Below, one piece after another: positions 6,192-14,900 of a stretch of 27,687 bases of DNA. Under the pieces are notes generated by a model. The model did no database searches. It was not told where the DNA came from and worked only from the letters and a program-made list of their open reading frames with translations. A program made the position numbers and the translations under genes. Location of the stretch: positions 1 to 27,687 of the forward strand of contig JALVFC010000270.1 of NCBI GenBank assembly GCA_027030285.1. Direction: 5' to 3'. This DNA is from Thiotrichaceae bacterium. Lineage in GTDB: Bacteria; Pseudomonadota; Gammaproteobacteria; Thiotrichales; Thiotrichaceae. Position 1 is the first letter of the stretch; every line of letters starts with the position of its first letter.

Positions 6192-6370
6192 TTATTATTC
6201 TCCTTGTTGAGATGTTTTATTATTAATTTAATCACCATCCACATCTCATCAGGTGTTACGACATCATCACTTTCTACATGCTCGATGATCTCATCCAAAT
6301 CGTTATACTTTTTAGCTAGTGCTCTTGCATTTCCAGCTTTAATTTTAATTGTTTTATTATTTGTACTCAT
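6188..6370 (-). CDS. Small hypothetical protein in the fiber module, 60 aa
   Basis: A 60-residue Lys-rich helical protein (NNKTIKIKAGNARALAKKYN ...). It overlaps its neighbours at both ends by ATGA (start at 6370 on the stop of the 6774 gene; stop on the start of the fiber at 6191). Such tight coupling supports a real gene. No family was recognised. A small fiber-associated or chaperone role is possible. Confidence 0.65.
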   Translation of the reverse strand: MSTNNKTIKIKAGNARALAKKYNDLDEIIEHVESDDVVTPDEMWMVIKLIIKHLNKENNK

Positions 6371-6774
6371 CTAACATAAACCCAAATTAATTTCTTTTCA
6401 TAATCCAAGTGATCAAACGCAAGCATATATTGCCCAATCGTGTCAAAACTAACTTCCAATTGCTGATCATCAATCAAGATTATGTCAGGTGTTTGCTTTG
6501 AATGAATCTTTACAGCAGTATCAATGGGAAGATTAAAAGATATCACTTCATCAATCTGTACATCGTAATGATCTTCGACATCAAATTGTTTTAATTTTAC
6601 AATCTCCCCATCGTTTAATTTGCAGCCAATTAAATCATGTGAAAAAACATCTTGCGGTATCTCATGTACGAAACGGTGCGGTTGTACATATGGCGGCGTT
6701 GTCGAATTAATTACTGATATAATTCTATTCTCTGTATCAGTTATTGCATATTTCTTTTCTTTTAAGTTGTGCAT
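6367..6774 (-). CDS. Hypothetical tail-tip-associated protein, 135 aa
   Basis: A 135-residue protein with several predicted beta strands (IISVINSTTPPYVQPHRFV, DIILIDDQQLEVSF, KLIWVYVR). It follows J by 8 bases and precedes fiber genes, so it likely belongs to the tail tip. It has no Shine-Dalgarno. Instead ATAAATA sits 5 bases before the ATG, as in several other genes here. No known family recognised. Confidence 0.7.
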   Translation of the reverse strand: MHNLKEKKYAITDTENRIISVINSTTPPYVQPHRFVHEIPQDVFSHDLIGCKLNDGEIVKLKQFDVEDHYDVQIDEVISFNLPIDTAVKIHSKQTPDIILIDDQQLEVSFDTIGQYMLAFDHLDYEKKLIWVYVR

Positions 6775-6782
6775 ATTGATAT

Positions 6783-9700
6783 TTATCGTTTGAGCAACAT
6801 TTCTTTGAAGTATAGGTTTAAAATCCCAACAACTTCAGCGTTAGGGTCATTTGCTGGATTAGCTGGATTTGGACGAATCAACAATTCTGTTTTTATATTT
6901 CCAGCATATCTATCGTATATCGTTGGATAATCGAAAGAAAATGCTAATGAAACATATTGCCTATCTGTAACACCAGCAACGGTATATCCTGAAATATAGC
7001 TAAATGGGAACAATGTTTGTTCAACCAATTGTTTTGTCGAATCGTATTGCTGTATTTCAGGTGGAGTATCTAGAGCGAGATTTCCCGTATAATTATGGTA
7101 AAGCCAGTCTGGATCTTCTGGATGTGGATCATTAACGTTCCAATCCCACCAACTTGGATATGTTCGTTCTTCCCATGAACGTTTTACAGCGATTTCAACA
7201 GGCATCGTATAGTTATATCCTGTGTTCTTCCAAAACTCGAACGTATAGAATAAATGAACACGTTTTCCAGCTAGTGTTGACTGATATATCTGAAAGTCAA
7301 ACAATAAGACAAAGCCATCTGTTGTTAAGGGAGCTTCATGTATTCCTTGATACGTCAAGATTTCATGTGTTTTTACACGCGTTGCTGCTTCATTAATCAA
7401 TTGATACTGGTACACTGAGTTATCAGCTATTGAATCTTGATTTACTGCATCAGTTGCTATCTGGTCGTTGGTAACAGCATTTGATTGCAACTGGGAAGTC
7501 CCAACTGAATTACTTTGTAAATGCGTTTGATCGACAATATTTGCAGCTAGCCCCGTTGCTGTTTCTACTAAAACCCCATTTTGATTTAAGTGATAACCTG
7601 TCAATGCGTCTTGCTTTACATGTGATCCATCAACAGCATTTGCGGCAAGCTGTGTTGAACCAACTGCATTGCTTGCAATAGAATCTCCGTTAACAGCATC
7701 TGTTGCTATCTGGTCATTCGTCACTGAATTTGTTTGAAGCTCGTTTGTTCCAACAGCATTTGGAGATATTAAGTCATTGGTAATTGCATCTGTTAGGATA
7801 TGGACTGTCGCAACTGAGTTATCTGCTATTGAATCGCTATTAACTGCATCTGTTGCTATCTGGTCATTTGTAACTGAATTTGTTTGTAACTGGGCTGTAC
7901 CAACAGCATTCTGAGTTATATGAACTGTACCAATTGCATCAGTTCTGATATTAACTCCATCAACGGCATTATTTGCTATTTGATCGTTCGTAACTGAATC
8001 ACTTTGAAGATGCGTCGTACCAATAGCGTTTGTTGAAATATGGTTACTGACTACTACGTCATTTGCAATCTGTGAACTTGAAGTGATCAGTTCTGTATTT
8101 GACAAGTTAAATGCATCGATTGCTCCTTGTCCTATTTCTTGTGATACCGTGGGGACTGTTACATTAAATGGACCAACATAATTAACACCACTCGGCTGTT
8201 CGAATCCAAATGCATCGTATGCCCCAATCCAAAACTTGTAAGTGTTACCTGGCGTTAGATTATTGATCCATATGTGAGTATCTTTTCCTTTGTATACGCA
8301 ATTTCCACTACCAACTTCTGTTCCATCTGGTGCAGGATCACTACCAGTCATCCAAACGACAATTCCTTCGAAATCATTATCATTTGTCACTGTCGTGTCA
8401 TATGTGATACCAATAGACTTGTACATCCCAGTGCCAACGACGTTCTGCAATGGTGCTGGTTTCGGGTTTGTTACATACAATGGGACTTTCTTTGCTGATC
8501 TTTGTCCCCAAACTGCTACGACACCGACCATAAACTTCAAGTTTCTACTTGGTGCCAATCCAGCTTTCTTGCTAAAACGTACATTCTGGTGATGTGTGAA
8601 TGTAATATTCGTTTTATTGGTTGTTAATGTTGTTAGCTTGATTGGATTAGAAGTGTCATCGACATTGAATACATCGATCTCATAATACCTAAGCCAATCG
8701 TTCGGTGAATCACCTGCATCTAGTCCTGTTACATCATTTCTTAAAGATATCCCATTCGATGTTGGAAGCCTCCACTTGATAGAACAATCTCTTCCAACAA
8801 ATTCAGCAGCATGTGGATTATCCCACCCCTCGTCGAGTTGCAATCCTGCTACGTTGGGGACACCAGCCTCATATTTCTCGAATGAAATCTTGTTCGGATC
8901 AACGTAATATTTGAAAGATATAGTTTCAGCTTTTACTTGTTGGGAAGGATGCAGCGGATTGAAAGTTATTCCTGTTGGGTTAAATTCAAAATCGATATAA
9001 TTAATATCACGCGAAACCTCAATGCTTGCAGAACTTCCATATGCATCAAATGTCCTCGTTGTACCAGTGCTTGGTTTTATAATAATCCTCGACCCTGTGC
9101 ATTGAATATTCTCCCAATTGAGAAATACATATATCTTCTGATCAACTACACTAGTTTTCGCTTTAATGTTAATGTTTTTTGCAATCAGTGATCTTCTATC
9201 CCAATATGAAGGCCCAACGTCGGGTATTCCATTAACTATGTTTGGAGTATTCGTTTCTCCTATTCCATTTTCCCATCCAAAGATAGAATATCCTTTCGTT
9301 TGTGGTTGATTGTCGGTTTCAAGTTGATAATATGAACTGTCTTCTTTTCTAGCTGTTATTATGATCTTGTCATCTTGTGTTTGTTCCAATGAAATGATCT
9401 TACAAATACGTGGCGAATCAAGAACATGGGAATTCGTAACTGATATAACATCACCCTTATTCACCACACAGCCCAAGAAATTAGTTTCAAATGATATGAT
9501 CTCCCTTGTATGCTTTTGTTTGTTATAAAGGAGATTTGCTATCTTGTGTGCCTGTGCTCTATTAGTAATTCCAGCTACTTCTACATGTGTAAATGGTGCA
9601 TTGCCTACTTTTGCTTGAGCTAGAATATAGTCATTATCACGATCTAGGTAACTGACTGATATTCCCGCTTGTGCTTGATCAGTCAAATATGTAACTGTCA

Positions 9701-11303
9701 TCGAATCACGAATAATGTTTTCTTCTGTAAATGCTTGGATTACTGGCTGATTCTCTTTGTCAATCACTACACCAAGCTTTCCGGTTGCCCAACTAATCTG
9801 CGCATTCCCTGCTGCTGCAATTAATTCTAAACACTCGCCAACTGTTGTTGGCTTATTGAATGTATAATTAAACTCAAATTGTTGTGAATCGCAATATGCC
9901 TTAAAGTCATCTATCGATGCTGTGTCGAGCTGATCCTGGGTAAATCCTCCATGCTCCATTGCGAATGATTTAAAGATGAGCCCGGGATTTCTGCTATATA
10001 ATCCTGCAACGGTTGCAGTTTCAACGATTGCGCTGACTTGGCCCAATGCTCCTCTTAATTGTGCGCTTGCTTTAGCTTTAATTGCTAATCGTTTTTGATT
10101 CGTATAGATCCCGGTATCAGGTTGAAAGCTACGTACTTGCAATACGTTAAGATTCATCGATCGTTTATTGTCATCTGATTTGCCTGATATCCTAGTAATA
10201 CGTACTTGATACTGATCAGCAGGGACATTTTTTGAGAAACTTTCTATGAATGGTTTTGCATCACCATTTTCAAATGTGATATTTCCGTTCGGGTTGATTG
10301 CAGGTACCTCTGCATATTCATATTGGACTTCACCAGTAAGTGCATTGTATGATTCCCCAGTAATCACCCTCTCCATTAGGATATACTTACTAAACGAGCC
10401 ATTGGAGAATATTGACCAATCTGTATCTGATACTTTTTTATATTCAATTTTAAATTCTATTTGCTGATCGTAATATTTCCCTTTTTTATTAATTGCAAAT
10501 AATACAAATTCAATGTCGATTGATATCCTTGTCGTATTTTCAGCAGTTGTTGCAATTATGAAGTCATTAGCATCGTTGAGAATACCACCTTGCGCTGTAT
10601 CAACGCATGCTGGGAATAGATCAATCTTCCCATCATTTCCACTTAACTGATATTCTATCTCATCGTAAGAATCGATTGGCTGATTGCCAACCTTTATATC
10701 AGTTACATTGATCCCCCCTTGCGGGATAAGTCCAAAACAATAAATTTGATACAAATACTGATCATCACCTGCATATTCGACATATGTTTGAGATACAAGG
10801 TCAGGTGCAACTCTAATTTTACCAACTGTTAATGGGATAACTTCACCATAACGGCTTCTGTTTGCTGCAACACCAGTTAACCTGAATCTTTCTTCCGGTG
10901 TTAGTACATCTGGATCTGTTCCAAATTTTATATACTTCGCTCCAACTCCCATTACTACTGAGGCAACGACTGTTGAAGTTACCGAATATGCTATTGAACC
11001 TTGTGCTAATCCCAATGCTCCTGCTGCGGCTCCGCCGGTGTATACCGCTGCTGCCGTTAATGCAAGAAGCGCTAAAGTTTGATTGAGCTCCCTTCCTCCA
11101 CCTGTTACACGTGGTACGACAATAATATTGTCATTATTTTTCAATTTAATTCGATCTACTTTCCCATTTACAATATACTGATATAGATCAACAGGATATC
11201 TTTGTAATAGCTGGGATTTCGATATCGTAATTTCTTTGTGATTTGTCGTGAGAAATGGGTTATCAACGACTGTGATATTCAAGTGATGTTCAAGTAATTT
11301 CAT
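6783..11303 (-). CDS. J: Tail tip attachment protein J (central tail fiber)
   Basis: A 1506-residue protein at the place of lambda gpJ, after L- and K-like genes. Residues ~1-60 resemble a small ubiquitin-like fold, and ~70-125 are hydrophobic and Gly/Ala-rich (ALLALTAAAVYTGGAAAGAL), a region that belongs to gpI in lambda; no separate I gene is present, so an I-J fusion is likely. The central part has the TipJ hub and fibronectin-like segments. Residues ~1080-1290 are at least 15 short repeats built on 'TNDQIATDAVN / NAVGTxQLQ'. The last ~190 residues form a distinct tip (YPSWWDWNVN). It would close the tail tube, contact the receptor and trigger ejection. The start has ATAAATA 6 bases upstream and no Shine-Dalgarno. 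Confidence 0.9.
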   Translation of the reverse strand: MKLLEHHLNITVVDNPFLTTNHKEITISKSQLLQRYPVDLYQYIVNGKVDRIKLKNNDNIIVVPRVTGGGRELNQTLALLALTAAAVYTGGAAAGALGLAQGSIAYSVTSTVVASVVMGVGAKYIKFGTDPDVLTPEERFRLTGVAANRSRYGEVIPLTVGKIRVAPDLVSQTYVEYAGDDQYLYQIYCFGLIPQGGINVTDIKVGNQPIDSYDEIEYQLSGNDGKIDLFPACVDTAQGGILNDANDFIIATTAENTTRISIDIEFVLFAINKKGKYYDQQIEFKIEYKKVSDTDWSIFSNGSFSKYILMERVITGESYNALTGEVQYEYAEVPAINPNGNITFENGDAKPFIESFSKNVPADQYQVRITRISGKSDDNKRSMNLNVLQVRSFQPDTGIYTNQKRLAIKAKASAQLRGALGQVSAIVETATVAGLYSRNPGLIFKSFAMEHGGFTQDQLDTASIDDFKAYCDSQQFEFNYTFNKPTTVGECLELIAAAGNAQISWATGKLGVVIDKENQPVIQAFTEENIIRDSMTVTYLTDQAQAGISVSYLDRDNDYILAQAKVGNAPFTHVEVAGITNRAQAHKIANLLYNKQKHTREIISFETNFLGCVVNKGDVISVTNSHVLDSPRICKIISLEQTQDDKIIITARKEDSSYYQLETDNQPQTKGYSIFGWENGIGETNTPNIVNGIPDVGPSYWDRRSLIAKNINIKAKTSVVDQKIYVFLNWENIQCTGSRIIIKPSTGTTRTFDAYGSSASIEVSRDINYIDFEFNPTGITFNPLHPSQQVKAETISFKYYVDPNKISFEKYEAGVPNVAGLQLDEGWDNPHAAEFVGRDCSIKWRLPTSNGISLRNDVTGLDAGDSPNDWLRYYEIDVFNVDDTSNPIKLTTLTTNKTNITFTHHQNVRFSKKAGLAPSRNLKFMVGVVAVWGQRSAKKVPLYVTNPKPAPLQNVVGTGMYKSIGITYDTTVTNDNDFEGIVVWMTGSDPAPDGTEVGSGNCVYKGKDTHIWINNLTPGNTYKFWIGAYDAFGFEQPSGVNYVGPFNVTVPTVSQEIGQGAIDAFNLSNTELITSSSQIANDVVVSNHISTNAIGTTHLQSDSVTNDQIANNAVDGVNIRTDAIGTVHITQNAVGTAQLQTNSVTNDQIATDAVNSDSIADNSVATVHILTDAITNDLISPNAVGTNELQTNSVTNDQIATDAVNGDSIASNAVGSTQLAANAVDGSHVKQDALTGYHLNQNGVLVETATGLAANIVDQTHLQSNSVGTSQLQSNAVTNDQIATDAVNQDSIADNSVYQYQLINEAATRVKTHEILTYQGIHEAPLTTDGFVLLFDFQIYQSTLAGKRVHLFYTFEFWKNTGYNYTMPVEIAVKRSWEERTYPSWWDWNVNDPHPEDPDWLYHNYTGNLALDTPPEIQQYDSTKQLVEQTLFPFSYISGYTVAGVTDRQYVSLAFSFDYPTIYDRYAGNIKTELLIRPNPANPANDPNAEVVGILNLYFKEMLLKR
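7430..8060 (-). repeat. Degenerate repeat array inside J (beta-helix-like shaft)
   Basis: Short units of roughly 10-11 residues (for example SVTNDQIATDAVN, NAVGTAQLQTN, DNSVATVHILT) recur at least 15 times. Nearly identical DNA stretches around 7440, 7700 and 7850 read 'GCATC..TTGCTATCTGGTC'. Regular N-A-V/D-A-I spacing suggests a repetitive fibrous shaft, such as a trimeric beta-helix, and a substrate for recombination. Confidence 0.8.
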
Positions 11304-11304
11304 A

Positions 11305-11658
11305 TCAGTTATTTATCGAATATACTCCAACAAAACTAAGTGATAACTCCTCCATTTTTTCAAACGGGGTTAGAATTACTGATTTCGTTGCAATGAAATT
11401 ATGAAGTACATATGGATTATTATCGTATTTGAATATCACCCCAACATGAAACCTCCCACCTTTATCTTTGTATAATGCAACATTACCATCTTCGAGGTGT
11501 TCTGTTTGCTCAACATCTGGTGAATTAACATTATCCGGCAGTGATTTGTTAAATTCTCTTTTTAGTACATCATTAACAAAATCTTTGCAGTTATACGATG
11601 GAGAATATTTTGTCCCAATATATTTCAAATACCAGTGAGGGGTTTTATCTTTACTCAT
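11305..11658 (-). CDS. NlpC/P60-like tail assembly protein (lambda K C-terminal domain type)
   Basis: A 117-residue protein with an NlpC/P60 cysteine peptidase layout: catalytic Cys24 in SYNCKDFVNDVL, His71 in GGRFHVGVIF, and a polar residue at His86/Asn87. In lambda gpK the related domain assists tail tip assembly and may cut peptidoglycan on entry. The Mov34-like N-terminal domain of gpK is absent, so this is the short form. I start it at ATG 11658, which overlaps the TGA of the preceding gene (ATGA), instead of the upstream in-frame codon at 11679. It lies directly before J, as expected. Confidence 0.75.
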   Translation of the reverse strand: MSKDKTPHWYLKYIGTKYSPSYNCKDFVNDVLKREFNKSLPDNVNSPDVEQTEHLEDGNVALYKDKGGRFHVGVIFKYDNNPYVLHNFIATKSVILTPFEKMEELSLSFVGVYSINN

Positions 11659-12104
11659 AATAATCCAGGTGCTGTCCATTGGTCATAATATTGTGTAAGT
11701 ACAGGTTTGTTATATACATCTGTGAATGACAATCGTCCTGATATTGAATTTGCTGATACTGTTATATTTGTAAGATTGAGTTCAATAGACCATTCTATCG
11801 TTGTGGGGCTTGATAACAATGCATGTTCAAATTTTACTTTTGTACCTTCAAGATTCGTTGACGAGGTGATAGTCTGCGATAATTGAGTTCCTATGTTACT
11901 AATTACGATGTTTGACGTTGGTACACCTGAATCTGGCTGAGTGGGCTTCTGTACCTCAAAAGCTGTTCCTGTAAATCCATTGATATCTTCATTATTATTA
12001 ACGATTTTAATTTGTGACCCATCGCCAAATGTGATTGTGATGAAAGTTAAAACATAATCTGCCCCAGCTTCCATCGTTGTTCTGAAATTACTTGAATATG
12101 CCAT
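11655..12104 (-). CDS. Minor tail protein (DUF1833 / lambda L-like)
   Basis: A 149-residue beta-rich protein (ITFGDGSQIKIVNNNEDINGFTG ... FEHALLSSPTTIEWSIELNL ... TDVYNKPVLTQYYDQWTAPGLL). The strand pattern and its position between an M-like gene and a K-like gene match DUF1833-type tail tip proteins. It probably forms part of the tip hub between tail tube and J. The start has GAGGTG 5 bases upstream. The stop is coupled to the next gene by ATGA. The lambda L iron-sulfur cysteines are absent. Confidence 0.7.
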   Translation of the reverse strand: MAYSSNFRTTMEAGADYVLTFITITFGDGSQIKIVNNNEDINGFTGTAFEVQKPTQPDSGVPTSNIVISNIGTQLSQTITSSTNLEGTKVKFEHALLSSPTTIEWSIELNLTNITVSANSISGRLSFTDVYNKPVLTQYYDQWTAPGLL

Positions 12105-12431
12105 TTACACCTCAAACTCTGCTCTAAATGATACCGTCATGTGCTGATATGTCTGAAAAGTTGATGTTGAGTACCCACCAACAATTCTATAATCACGTGT
12201 TCCACCAGTTATTATATTTGGGAATGTGAACCAATCATGCCCATTGGTCTTATACCAACTGACAAATTGATCTGCTTGTGCTTTTGTCAACAGTATCTTG
12301 AAACTCGCAATGCCATAATGCTTTGTGAATCGATTTACTTGATGGATTGTCCCTGATTCCATTTCTGTTCTAACTGGCAATGTCTGCGAATGTTCTGTGT
12401 AATCTAGAATTTTTGTATATGCGAATGCCAA
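12105..12431 (-). CDS. Minor tail protein (lambda M-like)
   Basis: A 108-residue protein beginning MAFAYTKILDYTEHSQTLPV with a TTG start codon. The region KILLTKAQADQFVSWYKTNG followed by a beta-rich C-terminus (RDYRIVGGYSTSTF ... HMTVSFRAEFEV) is typical of gpM-type minor tail proteins that cap the tail tip. GAGGGGG lies about 9 bases before the TTG, overlapping the end of the tape measure reading frame. It is followed at once by the L-like gene. Confidence 0.75.
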   Translation of the reverse strand: MAFAYTKILDYTEHSQTLPVRTEMESGTIHQVNRFTKHYGIASFKILLTKAQADQFVSWYKTNGHDWFTFPNIITGGTRDYRIVGGYSTSTFQTYQHMTVSFRAEFEV

Positions 12432-12432
12432 A

Positions 12433-12813
12433 TTATATTCCCCCTCTCATTGTTTGGAATATTGGGCCACGTGATCCTAAATCTTCCAATACAACATTCT
12501 GGACAAATGCCCTTCCATCAAAAGATGTTGAAATATCTGATTGCTGAATTGGGATAGAAGAATTATTCGTTATATTGAGTTTTACTTGAGGCTGAGTTGC
12601 AACTCCAAAACTACTTGCATTGTTTTGTCCAGCTACTCCATTTGCTACTCCATTTGCAATTCCCTGTTGCAATCCTTTTGTTATCCAACTGATCAATCCA
12701 CCATTCTCTTGTGAAAATAGCTGAGTCCACATTCTAGCTATCTCTGATCTTATTATCTGATTCGCAATTGATTGTAGAAAATCTGAGAAACTACTATCAG
12801 CTTGTTTTAACAT
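12433..12813 (-). CDS. C-terminal part of the tape measure protein, separated by an in-frame TGA
   Basis: This frame is exactly the frame of the tape measure gene at 12859-14892. The only interruption is the TGA at 12859-12861. Between that stop and the first ATG at 12813 the frame stays open and reads IFASFAYSFADEFIAMLKQA, which continues smoothly into the ORF. Content (SDFLQSIANQIIRSEIARMW ... ISWITKGLQQGIANGVANGV) is typical of the hydrophobic, Gly/Ala-rich C-terminus of lambda-like tape measures. No Shine-Dalgarno precedes the ATG. It is more likely one protein of about 819 residues by stop-codon readthrough, or a gene broken by a point mutation or sequence error, than an independent gene. 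Confidence 0.6.
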   Translation of the reverse strand: MLKQADSSFSDFLQSIANQIIRSEIARMWTQLFSQENGGLISWITKGLQQGIANGVANGVAGQNNASSFGVATQPQVKLNITNNSSIPIQQSDISTSFDGRAFVQNVVLEDLGSRGPIFQTMRGGI

Positions 12814-12858
12814 TGCAATGAATTCATCAGCGAAAGAATATGCGAAGCTTGCGAATAT

Positions 12859-14892
12859 TCAATCTGCTCTTTTTGCGAAATTATCAGTCGATCGTTCCAT
12901 GTCCTTCATTGCTCGTTTGTATTCGTCTGATATTTCTCTGATTTTTGCGTTGAATACATCTGTATCAAGTCCTTGGGCATATAACTCCTGCAAATGTTCA
13001 AAGTCATCGACCATCTTCTCATATGGTGACCTTATATCGACTGTTTTGTTAAGTTCTTCTGCCTCTTTCTTGAGATCAAATATCCGCTTTTTAGCTGGAT
13101 CGTTTTCAAGTTCGTATTGCTGCTCTAGTTGCTTTCTTTCTTGTTGCGCTTTGGTTAATGACTTCTCAAGATCATCTTTCAATGACTTCAAATTGCTAGC
13201 TCGTTCTGGTGTAAGCTCTTTTGAGAGATCACGATTGACATCTTGTAACGAATGTTGAATTGCTTGTATGTCTTCATTGATCGATCTCAGTTTTGCTACC
13301 AATGGGTTATACCTATCGATTAGCTTCTGATCATTTTCAAATGGTGCGAACTCACTTTGTGCTTTTTGTACAATTTGCTCCCAAACCATTTGAACACGTT
13401 TAGCTTCATCGATTCGATTAGTGAACTTCCCAGTATCAAAGTCAAAGATTTCACCTGGGAGAATCGTGTCAAATCGCCCTTGTTGAATCTCTTTAATGAT
13501 TGCTTGCTTGTTTTTTAACAAGTTCGCATATTGATCGATATACGTGAATTCAGGCGGTACAAAAGTACTTGCGAATGATAATGCTCGTTTCTTTTCCTCG
13601 TTGAGTTGTTGATGCACAGATGTCAGCTTTTGGCCCAACTGTATTTGCTTTTCGTATCTCTGATTTTCAGCAGCTATTGCTCGTTGATACTTAACATCAC
13701 CTAGTTCGTCTTTGATTGCTTTTAGTTTTTGTAAGTTTGCTAGATGTTGCTCACGTGCTTTTTTGTTTGGGTCAAGAAGATTATCAACGAGTTGTAATCC
13801 TTCACCTCGTACCTGGGCTCGTTGTTGTTTTCTTTGCTTTTCTAACAGTTCACGCTCGTCTTTGATGCGTTTCTCTATAAGATCTTTTCGCCTTTTATCC
13901 GCAGCTTCGATCTTATCGTTGACCTCGTTTAATTGCTCGAGAAAATCATCAACGTCCCGTTTTTCCCAAAAATACAAATCACCATATTCTCTTCCATCTA
14001 ACGTGCGTGTGATGTTATCACGTAATCTTTGTTGCTCATCGATTAGGTTCTGATATTTGATATCAAATTCAATCCCATTGAGTTCCTTTATATCGCTAGC
14101 GGCGATTCTTACTGTTTGACCGAGAATCTTGAATAGTTTTATTGCATCATTCACGTAATTTAGGACAAAGCTATAAGCTGGTGATAACTCCAACTTCAGC
14201 TCATCTTTCTGTGCTTCCAATACGCGATTGATATCTGTCAGTTTGTCTTGATACTCAGATGCTTTCTCGAAAAACTCAGGTGGCTTAATTAATCCAAGTT
14301 CATGCGCTGTTTTTGATAATTTTTCATAGTCCTGGGCAACTAATATAGCTCTTGTTGCTGAATCGCCAAATGCCGATGTTGCTATTCGAAGTTGTTCTGT
14401 CTCAGTCTTTGCCTCACGTATTGCCTTGAAAACACGCTTTATTGCAACTTCTGTTGATGTGATCTTTTGAAGATCACCAAACAATGACCCAAAACCATTA
14501 TTCTTAGAAACATTTTCAAATAATGTTCCATATCCACCTTTGAAGTTAGCGAATGTTTTTGCGAATGTCTTGATGTACTGATTAGCTTCATTTGCGCTAA
14601 CACCTGATCGTTCGGCAACATAACTAAATTCTTGCAAGAAAGAAGTCGTTACATGCGATTGCTGTGATATCTTGTTTAATTCATCAAGTGATCGCGTCGT
14701 TTCATTTATTGAGCTGATAACTGCTGAGATCGAAAATCCAGCGATAAGAGATATTCCTAGTCCTTTTGCTGATCTCGAAAATGAGTTTATTTTTCTATCA
14801 AGTTGCGAAAGTTGTTTGTCGATGCTTCGAACTGATTGCTGAAATTGCTGTGTCCTAGTACGAATATCGACCACGAGGGTTTTCTTAGCCAT
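12859..14892 (-). CDS. H: Tail length tape measure protein
   Basis: 677 residues to the first stop. N-terminal helices (KTLVVDIRTRTQQFQQSVRS), a hydrophobic segment at about 45-60 (GLGISLIAGFSISAVISSI) and long charged coiled coil (about 280-630, many Lys/Glu/Gln) are the normal build of lambda-type tape measures. The protein sits inside the tail tube, fixes tail length and helps DNA cross the envelope. At about 1.5 angstrom per residue the full 819-residue frame would imply a tail of roughly 120 nm. The gene follows the G/GT chaperones as in lambda. The ATG has ATAAATA 5 bases upstream. The frame continues beyond the TGA at 12859 to 12433. Confidence 0.88.
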   Translation of the reverse strand: MAKKTLVVDIRTRTQQFQQSVRSIDKQLSQLDRKINSFSRSAKGLGISLIAGFSISAVISSINETTRSLDELNKISQQSHVTTSFLQEFSYVAERSGVSANEANQYIKTFAKTFANFKGGYGTLFENVSKNNGFGSLFGDLQKITSTEVAIKRVFKAIREAKTETEQLRIATSAFGDSATRAILVAQDYEKLSKTAHELGLIKPPEFFEKASEYQDKLTDINRVLEAQKDELKLELSPAYSFVLNYVNDAIKLFKILGQTVRIAASDIKELNGIEFDIKYQNLIDEQQRLRDNITRTLDGREYGDLYFWEKRDVDDFLEQLNEVNDKIEAADKRRKDLIEKRIKDERELLEKQRKQQRAQVRGEGLQLVDNLLDPNKKAREQHLANLQKLKAIKDELGDVKYQRAIAAENQRYEKQIQLGQKLTSVHQQLNEEKKRALSFASTFVPPEFTYIDQYANLLKNKQAIIKEIQQGRFDTILPGEIFDFDTGKFTNRIDEAKRVQMVWEQIVQKAQSEFAPFENDQKLIDRYNPLVAKLRSINEDIQAIQHSLQDVNRDLSKELTPERASNLKSLKDDLEKSLTKAQQERKQLEQQYELENDPAKKRIFDLKKEAEELNKTVDIRSPYEKMVDDFEHLQELYAQGLDTDVFNAKIREISDEYKRAMKDMERSTDNFAKRAD

Positions 14893-14900
14893 GGCTGTAT

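Noticed and set aside
12859..12861. TGA read as an amino acid through an alternative genetic code
   Set aside because: Several genes in the window end in TGA with the typical ATGA overlap to the next start (11655, 12859 neighbours excluded; also 15394, 17677, 24312, 24563), so TGA works as a normal stop.
12818..14053. Plus-strand ORFs opposite the tape measure and J genes
   Set aside because: They are antisense to strongly supported genes, have Cys/Ser-rich low-complexity products and no ribosome binding sites in a sensible context.
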